Shown: positions 17,963 through 28,564, counted from the first letter of the stretch. The stretch: DNA of 64,000 nucleotides from Taklimakanibacter deserti (GCA_003574785.1 QORU01000012.1:62001-126000); one strand, 5' to 3'. Notes: generated by a model not told the origin, from the letters alone. Numbers and translations are program-made.

Positions 17963-19000
17963 ATGACCGCTTCGACACTTCGCGTCTTTTCCGGCATGCA
18001 GCCGACGCACAACCTGCATCTCGGCAACTATCTTGGCGCCATGGTCAACTGGATCAAGATGCAGGCGACCCATGAATGCATCTATTGCGTGGTCGACATG
18101 CACGCCATTACTTTGTGGCAGGAGCCCAAGGACCTCAGGCAACATATACGCGACGTGACCGCGGCCTATCTCGCTTGCGGCCTCGATCCCAAGCGCTCGA
18201 TCATCTTCAATCAGAGCCAGGTGGCAGAGCATGCCGAGCTCGCCTGGGTGCTGAATTGCGTGGCGCGACTGGGCTGGCTCAACCGCATGACGCAGTTCAA
18301 GGAGAAGGCCGGCAAGGACAAGGAGGCGGCCTCCGTCGGCCTCTATGACTATCCCGTGCTCATGGCGGCCGACATCCTGCTCTATCACGCGACCCATGTG
18401 CCGGTGGGCGATGACCAGAAGCAGCATCTGGAACTGTCCCGCGACATCGCCCAGAAGTTCAATATCGATTACGCCGAGGCGATTGCGCAAGCAGGCTATA
18501 ATGACGGCTTCTTCCCCTTGCCCGAGCCTTTCATCACGGGGCCGGCGACGCGGGTCATGAGCCTGCGCGACGGCACCAAGAAGATGTCGAAATCCGATCC
18601 TTCCGACCTCTCGCGCATCAATCTCATCGACGATGCCGACACCATCGCCAAGAAGTTCAAGAAGGCGAAGACCGACCCCGATGCGCTGCCGAGCGAGGTC
18701 GCAGGATTGAAGGGGCGGCCGGAAGCCGAGAATCTCGTCGGCATCTATGCGGCCCTCGCCGGCCAGACCGCCGCAGAGGTCCTGAAGGATCATGGCGGGT
18801 CGCAGTTCTCGGCTTTCAAGCCGGCGCTGATCGACCTCGCGGTCGCAAAATTGAGCCCGATCGCCGCCGAAAAGCGTAGGCTCGAGGAAGATCCTTCCTA
18901 TATTGATGGCGTACTCGCCGATGGGGCGAGGAGAGCGCGGGTCATCGCCCAGCCGATCTATCGCAAGGTGAAGGAGATTGTAGGTTTCGTGTCGGCCTGA
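17963..19000 (+). CDS. trpS: Tryptophanyl-tRNA synthetase
   Basis: A 345-residue class I aminoacyl-tRNA synthetase of normal bacterial length. The HIGH-like signature is [12 protein letters not shown] near residue 15 and the KMSKS loop is [10 protein letters not shown] near residue 200. [24 protein letters not shown] marks the tryptophan and tRNA-binding core. The start at 17963 is chosen because [15 protein letters not shown] is the usual N-terminus. It charges tRNA-Trp. nfuA follows about 80 bp later with its own promoter signals. Confidence 0.97.
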   Translation: MTASTLRVFSGMQPTHNLHLGNYLGAMVNWIKMQATHECIYCVVDMHAITLWQEPKDLRQHIRDVTAAYLACGLDPKRSIIFNQSQVAEHAELAWVLNCVARLGWLNRMTQFKEKAGKDKEAASVGLYDYPVLMAADILLYHATHVPVGDDQKQHLELSRDIAQKFNIDYAEAIAQAGYNDGFFPLPEPFITGPATRVMSLRDGTKKMSKSDPSDLSRINLIDDADTIAKKFKKAKTDPDALPSEVAGLKGRPEAENLVGIYAALAGQTAAEVLKDHGGSQFSAFKPALIDLAVAKLSPIAAEKRRLEEDPSYIDGVLADGARRARVIAQPIYRKVKEIVGFVSA

Positions 19001-19016
19001 CGTAAGCCAGCAGGAT

Positions 19017-19044
19017 TTGACACAGCTTAAAATCATTCTAAACT
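19017..19044 (+). promoter_or_regulatory. Candidate nfuA promoter overlapped by an Irr-box-like inverted repeat
   Basis: TTGACA (19017-19022) and TAAACT (19039-19044), 16 bp apart, form a fair -35/-10 pair. Between and across them lies CTTAAAATCATTCTAAA (19026-19042). Its half-sites match 6 of 8 as an inverted repeat, and on the other strand it begins TTTAGAA, the half-site of the rhizobial iron control element. Irr bound there would block RNA polymerase at low iron, which fits the Fe-S role of the downstream gene. Confidence 0.5.
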
Positions 19045-19080
19045 GAGCCCGTGGGTCTCGAGACCCGAAAGGATTCACCG

Positions 19081-19638
19081 ATGTTCATCCAGACCGAAGC
19101 CACCCCCAATCCGGCCACGCTCAAATTCCTGCCCGGCAAGCCGGTCCTTCCGGGCGCGACCCGCGACTACCGCTCTGCCGATGAGGCGATGGAATCGCCG
19201 CTCGCCGAGCGCTTGTTCTCGATCAAGGGCGTGTCCGGCGTGTTCCTGGGCCAGGATTTTGTCACCGTCACCAAGAAGGAAGGCGAATGGCAGCATCTGA
19301 AGCCTGCCATTCTGGGCCTGATCATGGAGCACTATCTGGCCGACGCGCCGGTGCTGACCAAGCCCGCCCAAGGCGATCTGCCGACCGAGGAAGATTTCGA
19401 TGAGGCCGACAAGGAGATCGTCACCACCATCAAGGAGCTGCTCGAGACGCGGGTGCGCCCGGCGGTGGCCCAGGATGGCGGCGACATCACCTTCCAGGGC
19501 TATCATGAAGGCGTCGTCTTCCTGAATATGAAAGGCTCGTGCTCCGGCTGCCCGAGCTCGACGGCGACGCTCAAGCACGGCATCGAGAACCTGCTGCGTC
19601 ATTTCATCCCGGAAGTGACCGAGGTCCGCCCGGTCTGA
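19081..19638 (+). CDS. nfuA: NfuA/NifU-like Fe-S cluster carrier
   Basis: A 185-residue protein. The N-terminal Nfu_N domain starts FIQTEATPNPATLKFLPGKPVL. The C-terminal NifU domain has the cluster-binding Cys-x-x-Cys at residues 154 and 157 (KGSCSGCPSS). Dimers carry a 4Fe-4S cluster and pass it to client enzymes; MiaB, encoded 2 kb downstream, is a known type of client. An Irr-box-like repeat overlaps the putative promoter, suggesting iron control. Confidence 0.94.
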   Translation: MFIQTEATPNPATLKFLPGKPVLPGATRDYRSADEAMESPLAERLFSIKGVSGVFLGQDFVTVTKKEGEWQHLKPAILGLIMEHYLADAPVLTKPAQGDLPTEEDFDEADKEIVTTIKELLETRVRPAVAQDGGDITFQGYHEGVVFLNMKGSCSGCPSSTATLKHGIENLLRHFIPEVTEVRPV

Positions 19639-19701
19639 TCCCGCTCAGGTCACCGCAAAACCGGTTCCATCCATCGCGGATCATGCGATAAATCGCCCCG
19701 C

Positions 19702-20805
19702 ATGCTTCTGGCTTTCGATACCTCCATGGCGGCCTGCTCGGCGGCCGTTTACGACGTGGCCCAGGGCCAGGTACGGGCTTCTCGCTTCGCATCGATGGAG
19801 CGCGGCCATGCCGATGCCCTGGCGCCGATGATCAAGGCGGTCATGGACGAAGCGGGCCTCGCCTTCCCCGACCTCGAGCGCATCGGCGTCACGCTGGGGC
19901 CCGGCACCTTCACTGGGGTCAGGACCGGCATCGCCATGGCGCGTGGGCTCGCTCTGGCGCTCGACCGCCCGGTCGCCGGCATCGACACGCTCTCTGCCAT
20001 CGCCGCCAATGCGGCGAGCGGTAGGAGCCCTCTGGTGATCGCGGCCGATGCCCGGCGCGACGAGGTCTATTTCGCGATTGCGGGAGGGCCGCCCTCTCCT
20101 CTGGTCCTGCCGGTCAGCGAAGCGGCGCGCCGTCTGCCTTCGGGCGAGAGCTTCGTCCTGGGGACGGGGGCCGAAGCGCTGATCGCCGCCGCACCTTCCG
20201 GGCGCCTGATTCGCCTCAAGGATGGCGATCTGCCCGATGCCCGGAATTTTGCCGGGCTTTGCGCGCGCCTCACGCCGTTGAATACGCCACCCGAGCCGCT
20301 TTATCTGAGACCGCCCGACGCCAGGCCGCAGGCGCAAGGATCACGCCCGCCATCGCCGGTGACGATCCGCCAGGCCTCGGTCGGCGAGGCATCGCTTCTC
20401 GCCGCCCTCCATGCCGAATGTTTTGACAATGCCTGGACGGCGGCGGAATTTGCCAAGCTGATGGCCATGCCCGGTGCCCAGACCTATCTCGCTTGCGAAG
20501 GCGACGAGCCTTTGGCCTTTCTCCTGGCGCGCCGGGCGGCCGGCGAAGCGGAGATCCTCACCATCGGCACGCGTCCCTTCGCGCGCCGGCGCGGCATCGC
20601 CGGTTTGCTCATGTCTCATCTCGGCCAAGAGTTGCGCAAGACGAAGGAGGCGCAGCTCTTCATCGAAGTGGCGGCGGACAATGAAGCGGGCCGCGCTCTC
20701 TATGTGCGCGAGGGCTTCAGCGTGACCGGCAGGCGCAGGGCCTATTACGAGAAGCCGGGCGGCGCGCGCGAGGACGCGATTGTGATGATGAAGGCGCTCG
20801 CATGA
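19702..20805 (+). CDS. tsaB-rimI: Fused TsaB-RimI protein (t6A tRNA modification plus GNAT acetyltransferase)
   Basis: A 367-residue single open frame joining two normally separate proteins. Residues 1 to about 210 are TsaB, with the ASKHA start MLLAFDTSMAACSAAVYD, the TLGPGTFTGVRTGIAMARGLA signature and DARRDEVYFA. From about 218, after a Pro-rich linker, a RimI-type GNAT domain begins (VTIRQASVGEASLL). It continues with the acetyl-CoA loop RPFARRRGIAGLLMSHL and ADNEAGRALYVREGF. TsaB works with TsaD and TsaE in N6-threonylcarbamoyl-A37 synthesis; RimI acetylates S18 or other N-termini. The two genes are often adjacent, and here no stop separates them. The gene overlaps plsC by ATGA. Confidence 0.9.
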   Translation: MLLAFDTSMAACSAAVYDVAQGQVRASRFASMERGHADALAPMIKAVMDEAGLAFPDLERIGVTLGPGTFTGVRTGIAMARGLALALDRPVAGIDTLSAIAANAASGRSPLVIAADARRDEVYFAIAGGPPSPLVLPVSEAARRLPSGESFVLGTGAEALIAAAPSGRLIRLKDGDLPDARNFAGLCARLTPLNTPPEPLYLRPPDARPQAQGSRPPSPVTIRQASVGEASLLAALHAECFDNAWTAAEFAKLMAMPGAQTYLACEGDEPLAFLLARRAAGEAEILTIGTRPFARRRGIAGLLMSHLGQELRKTKEAQLFIEVAADNEAGRALYVREGFSVTGRRRAYYEKPGGAREDAIVMMKALA

Positions 20806-21566
20806 CGGCGCTGCGCGCAGGTGTGAAGCTCGCGGGCTTCATCGCCATGACCTTGCCGGGACTGCCGGTGCAGCGTGCTCTGATCGCGCTTTCCGAAAAG
20901 GGCGCCCGCCGCTTTCCCTATCTCTATCACCGCGCCGTCACCCGCTGGCTCGGCATCAGGCTGAACATCATCGGCGAGCCGGTCAGGGACCGCCCCTGCC
21001 TCATCGCCTCGAACCACGTGTCCTGGCTCGACATCACGGTCTTGAGCGCCGTAACGCCTTTGTCCTTCATCGCCAAAAAGGAGGTCAATTCCTGGCCGGG
21101 CTTCGGCACGCTGGCGCGTCTCCAGCGCACCGTCTTCATCGATCGCGATCGGCGCCAGAGCACCAGCGTCTCGCGCGATGAGATGCAAGAGCGCCTCAAG
21201 GTGGGCGAGACGCTGGTGCTTTTCGCCGAAGGCACGTCGAGCGACGGCTGGCGCGTGCTGCCCTTCAAGAGCGCCTATTTCGCCGCCGCCGAGATCCCCG
21301 GCGTCGTGGTGCAGCCGGTGACCCTTGCCTATCGCGGCCATTGGGGTATCCCGATGATGCGGCGGAACCGGCCTCTTTTCGCCTGGTACGGCGACATGGA
21401 AATGGAATCGCATCTCTGGCAGGCCTTGGCGCAGGGACCGATCGAGGTCGATGTCATATGCCACAAGCCCCTGACCTTGGCCGAGGCCGGCAACCGCAAG
21501 GCGCTTGCGAGGCTCGCCGAAGATACGGTGCGCCGCGGTCTCGTCGAGGCTTTCGCCAGGCCATGA
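20802..21566 (+). CDS. plsC: 1-acyl-glycerol-3-phosphate acyltransferase (PlsC family)
   Basis: A 254-residue protein with a hydrophobic N-terminal segment. The acyltransferase HX4D motif is NHVSWLD (His72, Asp77) and the EGTSSDG motif lies about 80 residues later. It adds the second acyl chain in phosphatidic acid synthesis; related proteins (OlsA) complete ornithine lipids, so with the OlsB-like enzyme at 5 kb that alternative should be kept open. It overlaps the tsaB-rimI stop by four bases and is followed 57 bp later by miaB. Confidence 0.88.
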   Translation: MTALRAGVKLAGFIAMTLPGLPVQRALIALSEKGARRFPYLYHRAVTRWLGIRLNIIGEPVRDRPCLIASNHVSWLDITVLSAVTPLSFIAKKEVNSWPGFGTLARLQRTVFIDRDRRQSTSVSRDEMQERLKVGETLVLFAEGTSSDGWRVLPFKSAYFAAAEIPGVVVQPVTLAYRGHWGIPMMRRNRPLFAWYGDMEMESHLWQALAQGPIEVDVICHKPLTLAEAGNRKALARLAEDTVRRGLVEAFARP

Positions 21567-21622
21567 CAGACCCGGCAAAATGGTCTAGACCACGCCCCGC
21601 TTCTTGTTTGGAATAGGACGCT

Positions 21623-22954
21623 GTGAAGAAGGTCCATATCAAATCCTATGGCTGTCAGATGAATGTCTATGACAGCCAGCGCATGGGCGATCTCTTGGCA
21701 CCCCTGGGTTATGAAGCCGCGGGGGAACCGGAGGATGCCGATTTGATCATCCTCAACACCTGCCACATCCGCGAGAAGGCGGCCGAGAAGGTCTATTCCG
21801 AGCTCGGCAAATTGCGCCGCCTGAAGGAAGAGCGTCGCGGCAACGACAGGGCGCCGGTGATCGCCGTCGCGGGTTGCGTGGCGCAGGCCGAGGGCGAGGA
21901 GATCGTGCGCCGCCAGAAGGCCGTCGATCTCGTCTTCGGCCCGCAGACCTATCATCGCCTGCCCCAGCTCCTGAAAGCCCATGCCATATCGGGAAAGCCG
22001 GTCGTCGAGACCGAGTTTCCGGCGGAAGACAAGTTCGAGCATCTGGCGAAGGCCATGCCGAAGCGCGGCGTCACCGCTTTCCTCACCGTTCAGGAGGGTT
22101 GCGACAAATTCTGCACCTTCTGCGTCGTGCCTTATACGCGCGGCAGCGAATTCTCGCGCCCCGTCGCCCAGATCGAAGCTGAGGCGCGTGCCCTCGTCGA
22201 GGCGGGCGTGCGCGAGGTGACGCTGCTCGGCCAGAATGTGAATGCCTATCATGGCGCGGGGCCGGACGGCGAGAACTGGCCTTTGGCGCGCCTCATCACA
22301 CATCTGTCACGCATCGATGGCATGGAACGTTTGCGCTTCACAACATCGCACCCGCGCGACATGTCGGATGATCTGATTGCCGCCCATGCCGAGACTTCGA
22401 AGCTGATGCCCTATCTGCATCTGCCCATCCAGGCGGGCTCGGACCGCATCCTCAAGGACATGAATCGCGGCCATAGCGCCGAAGATTATCTGAAGCTCAT
22501 CGCCCGTATCCGCAAGGCGCGTCCCGACATCGCGCTGTCGGGCGATTTCATCGTCGGATTCCCGGGCGAGAGCGAGGCCGATTTCGAAGCCACGCTCGCC
22601 ATCGTCCGCGCGGCGCGCTATGCCTCGGCCTTCTCCTTCAAATATTCGCCGCGGCCCGGGACGCCTGCGGCGGAAATGGCGGCCCAGGTTCCGGACGAGG
22701 TCAAGTCCGACCGCCTGGCGAGGCTCCAGGCGCTTCTTGGAACCCAGCAGCAGGCCTTCAACCAGGCCTGCCTGGGACGAGAAATGCCTATTCTCCTGGA
22801 GAAGCCCGGCCGCCATCCGGGCCAGATGGTGGGCCGTTCACCCTATTTGCAAAGCGTGTATATTGACGCCGGGACACATGGTATTGGGGACATGGTGAAC
22901 GTGACCATCGACGCTGTTGGATCGAACAGCCTTTCGGCCCATATTCAAGCCTAG
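21623..22954 (+). CDS. miaB: tRNA-2-methylthio-N6-isopentenyladenosine synthase MiaB
   Basis: A 443-residue radical-SAM methylthiotransferase starting at GTG 21623. The N-terminal UPF0004 domain has three cluster-binding Cys ([22 protein letters not shown]). The radical-SAM triad is CDKFCTFC followed by VVPYTRG. A C-terminal TRAM domain ends the protein. It adds a methylthio group to i6A37 of tRNAs and needs two 4Fe-4S clusters. It heads the miaB-phoH-ybeY-corC series typical of alphaproteobacteria. Confidence 0.96.
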   Translation: MKKVHIKSYGCQMNVYDSQRMGDLLAPLGYEAAGEPEDADLIILNTCHIREKAAEKVYSELGKLRRLKEERRGNDRAPVIAVAGCVAQAEGEEIVRRQKAVDLVFGPQTYHRLPQLLKAHAISGKPVVETEFPAEDKFEHLAKAMPKRGVTAFLTVQEGCDKFCTFCVVPYTRGSEFSRPVAQIEAEARALVEAGVREVTLLGQNVNAYHGAGPDGENWPLARLITHLSRIDGMERLRFTTSHPRDMSDDLIAAHAETSKLMPYLHLPIQAGSDRILKDMNRGHSAEDYLKLIARIRKARPDIALSGDFIVGFPGESEADFEATLAIVRAARYASAFSFKYSPRPGTPAAEMAAQVPDEVKSDRLARLQALLGTQQQAFNQACLGREMPILLEKPGRHPGQMVGRSPYLQSVYIDAGTHGIGDMVNVTIDAVGSNSLSAHIQA

Positions 22955-23004
22955 ATGCCAGTGATTCTCCCATCCCGAACCGCTACTGAAGGAGCTCCAT
23001 CTCT

Positions 23005-24029
<1,025 letters not shown>

Positions 24030-24033
<4 letters not shown>

Positions 24034-24497
24034 TTGCCGCGATCGACATCACCGATGACGCGTGGGCGCGTGTCACGGATCTTGAACGGCTCACCGAGCG
24101 CGCCATCGGGGCGGCGCTCGAGCACGCCGGCGCCGACGATAATGTCGAGGTCAGCGTGCTCTTTGCGAGCGATGCGGAGGCGGGTAGACTGAACGCCGAA
24201 TGGCGCGGGAAGAACTATGCGCCCAACATCTTGTCGTTCCCGGCGCCACAGACACAGAATGTGCCGGAAGGAGAACCAAGACCGCTGGGCGATCTTATAT
24301 TGGCAGTGGGGACAGTGGCTCGCGAAGCGGAGGAACAAGGAAAGCCTTTGACGTCACATTTGACCCATCTCATTGTTCACGGAACCCTGCATCTCCTTGG
24401 GTTCGACCATATCGAGGAAAGGGATGCCAGGCGCATGGAGCGGGCCGAGATCGCCATCTTGGCCGGACTTGGCGTCAAGGATCCCTATAACGCATGA
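24030..24497 (+). CDS. ybeY: Endoribonuclease YbeY
   Basis: A 155-residue metalloprotein with the zinc-binding signature HGTLHLLGFDH near the C-terminus and the conserved NAEWRGKNYAPNILSFP region. It matures the 3' end of 16S rRNA and takes part in 70S quality control. It overlaps both neighbours by four bases (phoH upstream, corC downstream), which implies one transcript and translational coupling. Confidence 0.96.
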
Positions 24498-25483
24498 GCG
24501 ACCCTTCCCCTTCTCCCAAGCCCGACAGCCTGCTCGCCAGGTTGAAGGGCCTGTTCTCCCCCGAACGCGACGCGAGCTTGCGCGAGAGCCTTGAGGGCGT
24601 CATCGCCAACCACGACGCCCAGAATCCCGTCGATGGCATGCGCGCCGAAGCGCGCTCGATGATGCTCAATCTCATCAAGTTCGCCGATCTCCGGGTCGAT
24701 GACGTCATGGTGCCGCGCGCCGACATCGTGGCCATCGAGGCGAGCCAGTCGATCAGGGAGCTGCTCGAGCGCTTCATCGATGCCAACCATTCGCGCATGC
24801 CGGTCTATCGCGAGAGCCTCGATGATCTCTCCGGCATGATCCATATCAAGGATCTGGTGCGCTGGCTGACCGATAAGGGCAACAAGGCCCGGCGCAAGAA
24901 GGCCGCCAAGGAAACCGTGATCGGCATAAGCGCTCTATCGCTTAACGCGACCGACCTCGCCACCGAGGTGGGCGCGACCGGCATTGCGCGCGAGGTGCTG
25001 TTCGTGCCGCCCTCGATGCCGGCAGCCGATCTCCTGATCAAGATGCAGTCGACCCATATCCATATGGCGATCGTCGTCGATGAATATGGCGGCACCGACG
25101 GTCTCGTCTCGATCGAGGACCTGGTCGAAGAGATTGTCGGGGATATTTCCGACGAGCATGATTCGGACGAGGAGCTCATCGTCAAGAACAGCGACGGCAC
25201 TTTCACGGCAAATGCCCGCGCCGATCTCGAGGAGCTCGAGAAGCTCCTGACGGTCGACTTCCTGCCCGAGGAGCGCGATGAGGAGACCGACACGCTGGGC
25301 GGTCTCATCTTCTCGATGTTCGGGCGCGTGCCGGTGCGCGGCGAATTGCTGCGCCATGCGAGCGGGGTCGAATTCGAGATTCTCGAAGCCGATCCGCGGC
25401 GGGTCAAGCGGGTGAAAATCCGCCCGGTGCCGAACGAGCCGGTTCAGATCGAGATCGTCTCGGACGCCGAAAAGCCGGCCTGA
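24494..25483 (+). CDS. HlyC/CorC-family CBS-domain protein
   Basis: A 329-residue soluble protein without the DUF21 membrane domain. Two CBS modules lie at about residues 70-200 (LRVDDVMVPRADIVAIE and the VDEYGGTDGLVSIEDLVEEIVG signature), followed by a C-terminal transporter-associated domain. CorC-type proteins are linked to Mg/Co efflux and rRNA-processing clusters. In many relatives lnt follows; here the next gene is convergent instead. Overlaps ybeY by ATGA. Confidence 0.9.
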   Translation: MSDPSPSPKPDSLLARLKGLFSPERDASLRESLEGVIANHDAQNPVDGMRAEARSMMLNLIKFADLRVDDVMVPRADIVAIEASQSIRELLERFIDANHSRMPVYRESLDDLSGMIHIKDLVRWLTDKGNKARRKKAAKETVIGISALSLNATDLATEVGATGIAREVLFVPPSMPAADLLIKMQSTHIHMAIVVDEYGGTDGLVSIEDLVEEIVGDISDEHDSDEELIVKNSDGTFTANARADLEELEKLLTVDFLPEERDEETDTLGGLIFSMFGRVPVRGELLRHASGVEFEILEADPRRVKRVKIRPVPNEPVQIEIVSDAEKPA

Positions 25484-25486
25484 GAC

Positions 25487-26476
25487 TTACAGCATCGACG
25501 GCAGCACGCGGTCGGGCGGCTTGTGGCCGTCGACCCAGGTCTTGATGTTGATGATGACCTTCTCGCCCATGTCGATGCGGCCCTCGATCGTGGCCGAGCC
25601 CATATGGGGCAAGAGGACGGCCCGCTTGGCCTTGAGCAGCCTGGGATTGACGGCGGGCTCATGCTCGAACACGTCGAGCCCCGCGCCGCCGAGCTCGCCC
25701 GCTTCCAGCATCCGCGCCAGCGCATTTTCGTCGATCACCTCGCCGCGCGCCGTGTTCACGATGATGGCGTCCTTGCGTAAGAGCTTGAGCCGTCTGGCCG
25801 AGAGGAGATGATAGGTAGCGGGCGTATGCGGGCAATTGACCGAGACGATGTCCATGCGCGCCAGCATCTGATCGAGGCTTTCCCAATAGGTCGCATCGAG
25901 CTCTTCGGCGATCCGGGGATGGACCGGCTTGCGGTTGTGATAGTGGATCTGGAGGCCGAAAGCCTTGGCGCGCCTGGCCACCGCCTGGCCGATACGGCCC
26001 ATGCCGATGATGCCGAGCCTCTTGCCCCAGATGCGGTGGCCGAGCATCCAGGTGGGCGACCAGCCCTGCCAGCTGTTGTCGGGGCCGATGACGGAGGCTC
26101 CTTCGGTGACGCGCCGGGCGACGGCCATGATGAGCGCCATGGTCATGTCGGCGGTATCCTCGGTAAGGACGCCCGGCGTGTTGGTGACCGTGATCCCGCG
26201 GGCGACCGCCGTCTCGACATCGATATTGTCGACCCCGGTGCCGAAATTGGCGATGAGTTTGAGCTGATCGCCCGCCTGGCCGATCACCGCCTTGTCGATG
26301 CGGTCGGTGACGGTCGGCACCAGCACCTCGGCCTGCTGCACCGCCTCGATCAGCTCCTGCCGGCTGAAGGGATGGTCGTCGGAATTGAGCCTGGCGTTGA
26401 ACAGCTCCATCATCCGGGTCTCGACCACGTCGGGCAGCTTGCGGGTAACGATGACCAGGGGTTTGCGCTTGGACAT
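25487..26476 (-). CDS. D-isomer-specific 2-hydroxyacid dehydrogenase (glyoxylate/hydroxypyruvate reductase type)
   Basis: A 329-residue enzyme. The NAD(P)-binding motif is GIIGMGRIGQAVARR, and the catalytic Arg, Glu and His lie in NTARGEVIDENALARML and LPHMGSAT. A basic residue after the second strand (HYHNRKPVH) suggests use of NADP. It probably reduces glyoxylate or hydroxypyruvate to glycolate or glycerate. It converges on corC with almost no gap, and the SH3-domain gene starts divergently about 180 bp away. Confidence 0.9.
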   Translation of the reverse strand: MSKRKPLVIVTRKLPDVVETRMMELFNARLNSDDHPFSRQELIEAVQQAEVLVPTVTDRIDKAVIGQAGDQLKLIANFGTGVDNIDVETAVARGITVTNTPGVLTEDTADMTMALIMAVARRVTEGASVIGPDNSWQGWSPTWMLGHRIWGKRLGIIGMGRIGQAVARRAKAFGLQIHYHNRKPVHPRIAEELDATYWESLDQMLARMDIVSVNCPHTPATYHLLSARRLKLLRKDAIIVNTARGEVIDENALARMLEAGELGGAGLDVFEHEPAVNPRLLKAKRAVLLPHMGSATIEGRIDMGEKVIINIKTWVDGHKPPDRVLPSML

Positions 26477-26657
26477 AAAATGTAACTCCGCGAGGCCGGA
26501 CTTTGAGATAATCTTAACCTTGCATAGCCAAGGCTAGGCGAAAGGGTTATAAGATCGTTGTCCGGCTCGTGTAGACGACATCTGCTCTCTAGCAGAGGGC
26601 ATGGTAAAGACAAGTCCAAGGGCCGGGGCGGCCGTGCATCGACCGAGGGGTATGCAT

Positions 26658-27272
26658 ATGGTCAAATCAGCCGCGACGCGGCGCAGAATCGGATCGGCGA
26701 TTCTGGGGTTTGCTTGTATTGCCATCGCCGTGGCCACGGCGTGGTCCCTGATGGCTGGGCAATCGCGCAGTTCCGGCGCTTCGGCCCAGGTCTCGGCCGA
26801 GATCACGGGCTCGACCTCCGCCGTCGACAAGCCGGTCGGGCCTTCCGGCCTGCCCTTGCCGCGATTCGTTTCCCTCAAGGCCGACAAGATCAATGTGAGG
26901 CGCGGCCCCTCGAGCGAGCATCAGGTCGCCTGGGTCTATCAGCGCAAGGGCCTGCCCGTCGAGATCACCGCCGAGTTCGAGAACTGGCGGCGCATCCGCG
27001 ACAGTGACGGCGAGGAAGGCTGGGTCTATCAGAGCATGCTGTCCGGCAAGCGCATGGCGCTGGTGGCGCCCTGGCGCAAGCAGGAAGCGGTGCCGATGTA
27101 TGCTACCCCGGACATGTCCGGGGGCCTCGTCGCCATGGTCAAGGCGGGCGTTGTGGCCACGCTCGAGGACTGTACCGGCGACTGGTGCCGGCTCAATGCC
27201 TCGGGCTATCAGGGCTGGATCGCCCAGCCCATGCTCTGGGGCGCCTATCCGGGCGAACAGGTCGAGAGATAG
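26658..27272 (+). CDS. Exported or membrane-anchored SH3-domain protein
   Basis: A 204-residue protein. ATG 26658 is preferred because GAGGGG (26645-26650) lies seven bases upstream; an ATG at 26652 is too close. A hydrophobic helix (about residues 12-32) is a signal peptide or anchor. Two bacterial SH3-like repeats follow: LKADKINVRRGPSSEHQVAW ... WVYQSML, and a second one around ATPDMSGGLVAMVKAG ... DWCRLN. Such proteins bind cell-wall peptides. No catalytic domain is present. Confidence 0.85.
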   Translation: MVKSAATRRRIGSAILGFACIAIAVATAWSLMAGQSRSSGASAQVSAEITGSTSAVDKPVGPSGLPLPRFVSLKADKINVRRGPSSEHQVAWVYQRKGLPVEITAEFENWRRIRDSDGEEGWVYQSMLSGKRMALVAPWRKQEAVPMYATPDMSGGLVAMVKAGVVATLEDCTGDWCRLNASGYQGWIAQPMLWGAYPGEQVER

Positions 27273-27443
27273 GCTGTCAACAACCTAAATGCGAGACAGG
27301 CTCAGGTTGAATTCGGAAGCGGCGCGCGAACGGGCAGGGGGCCGGGACCGGGAAAGCTTCTTCGCCGCTGATACACCGGAGATTTTCCTTGCTGACCTCG
27401 CGGCCACAGCAGGCGAAGAGTCGGCCAACCCAGGTCGGTTCAG

Positions 27444-27857
27444 CTAGTTCGAAACGCGCGCTTTGAGCCGGACGATGATGTCGATCCGGCCGACTTCCAT
27501 GCCGGGCGGCGGTTCGGGAAGGCCTTTGATGGCGAGGCTGGTGGACTCGATGTCGAACAGCCGGCCCTCATGCTCGACATAATAGTGATAATGATTGGAC
27601 GTATTGGTATCGAAATAGGTGCGGTCGCCCTCGATGGCCACTTCGCGCAGGAGGCCTGCTTCGGTGAATTGGTTGAGGGTATTGTAGACGGTGGCAAGCG
27701 ACACCGGCACGCGCGCGGCGACCGCCTCGGCATGCAGCTGCTCGGCCGTGATATGGCGGTCGCCAGCGCCGAAAAGGATTTCGGCCAAGGCCAGGCGCTG
27801 GCGTGTCGGGCGCAGGCCCGCCCCGCGCAATTTGGTCGCAACAGTCTCTAAGTTCAT
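27444..27857 (-). CDS. irr: Iron-response regulator Irr (Fur superfamily)
   Basis: A 137-residue protein from ATG 27857. It has the Fur-type winged helix (GLRPTRQRLALAEILF, SLATVYNTLNQFTEAGLL). Its place divergent from fabA is the one irr occupies in many rhizobia, which is the main reason for choosing Irr over Fur. The second heme-contact region reads NHYHYYVEH. There is no Cys at all, so the Cys-Pro heme regulatory motif of Bradyrhizobium Irr is absent. Irr represses iron-requiring genes when heme/iron is scarce. A palindrome at 27859-27887 covers its ribosome binding site. Confidence 0.85.
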   Translation of the reverse strand: MNLETVATKLRGAGLRPTRQRLALAEILFGAGDRHITAEQLHAEAVAARVPVSLATVYNTLNQFTEAGLLREVAIEGDRTYFDTNTSNHYHYYVEHEGRLFDIESTSLAIKGLPEPPPGMEVGRIDIIVRLKARVSN

Positions 27858-27858
27858 C

Positions 27859-27887
27859 AATTAACCTTTGAATCCTGAAGGTCAATT
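27859..27887. promoter_or_regulatory. Palindrome over the irr ribosome binding site
   Basis: AATTAACCTT (27859-27868) and AAGGTCAATT (27878-27887) are complementary at 9 of 10 positions around a 9-bp spacer. In irr mRNA the AAGG that serves as ribosome binding site falls in one arm. It could be an autoregulatory operator or an mRNA hairpin that hides the start. Confidence 0.55.
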
Positions 27888-28030
27888 ATAGCGAATTCTG
27901 ACCCTAGCCTGCAATGGTGCCTAAAATGGGTATTTTGGTGGCCAAACCGTTCGTCTTTCATGCCGGGGATCGGTGTGTTAGGAAGCTGTTCGCGGTGTTT
28001 GGAGCAGTGGGAGCGGAATAGCGGAACAAG

Positions 28031-28546
28031 ATGGCCGAACGGAAATCGCGTTTTCTTTACGATGAGTTGATTGCCTGCGCCCGCGGCGACCTTTTTGGCC
28101 CGGGCAATGCCCAATTGCCACTGCCGCCGATGCTGATGCTGGATCGCATCACTCATATTTCCGAGGACGGCGGGGAATATGGGAAGGGCCAGATTGTCGC
28201 AGAACTGGACATTAAACCTGATCTCTGGTTCTTCCCGCCGCATTTTCCGGGCGATCCCGTCATGCCGGGCTGCCTCGGCCTCGATGCTCTCTGGCAGATG
28301 CTTGGCTTCTTCATGGGCTGGCTGGGCGCCCAGGGCAAAGGTCGGGCCCTTGGGGTCGGTGAGGTGAAACTGACCGGCATGGTCGTCCCCACCGTCAAGA
28401 AGGTGGAATATGTCGTCAATTTGAAGCGCGTCATTCTGCGCAAGCTCAATCTCGGCATTGCTGATGGACTTCTCAAGGCGGATGGGGAGACTATCTATAC
28501 AGCGGCCGATCTGCGCGTCGGTCTGTTCAAGCCCGCACAGGCCTGA
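28031..28546 (+). CDS. fabA: 3-hydroxydecanoyl-ACP dehydratase/isomerase FabA
   Basis: A 171-residue hot-dog enzyme of normal length. The active-site His sits in [24 protein letters not shown]. It dehydrates 3-hydroxyacyl-ACP and isomerises trans-2 to cis-3 decenoyl-ACP, committing chains to unsaturated fatty acids. It is followed 18 bp later by fabB and then by fabI. Irr is divergent. Confidence 0.97.
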   Translation: MAERKSRFLYDELIACARGDLFGPGNAQLPLPPMLMLDRITHISEDGGEYGKGQIVAELDIKPDLWFFPPHFPGDPVMPGCLGLDALWQMLGFFMGWLGAQGKGRALGVGEVKLTGMVVPTVKKVEYVVNLKRVILRKLNLGIADGLLKADGETIYTAADLRVGLFKPAQA

Positions 28547-28564
28547 GGGAGGCATAAAACCGTC

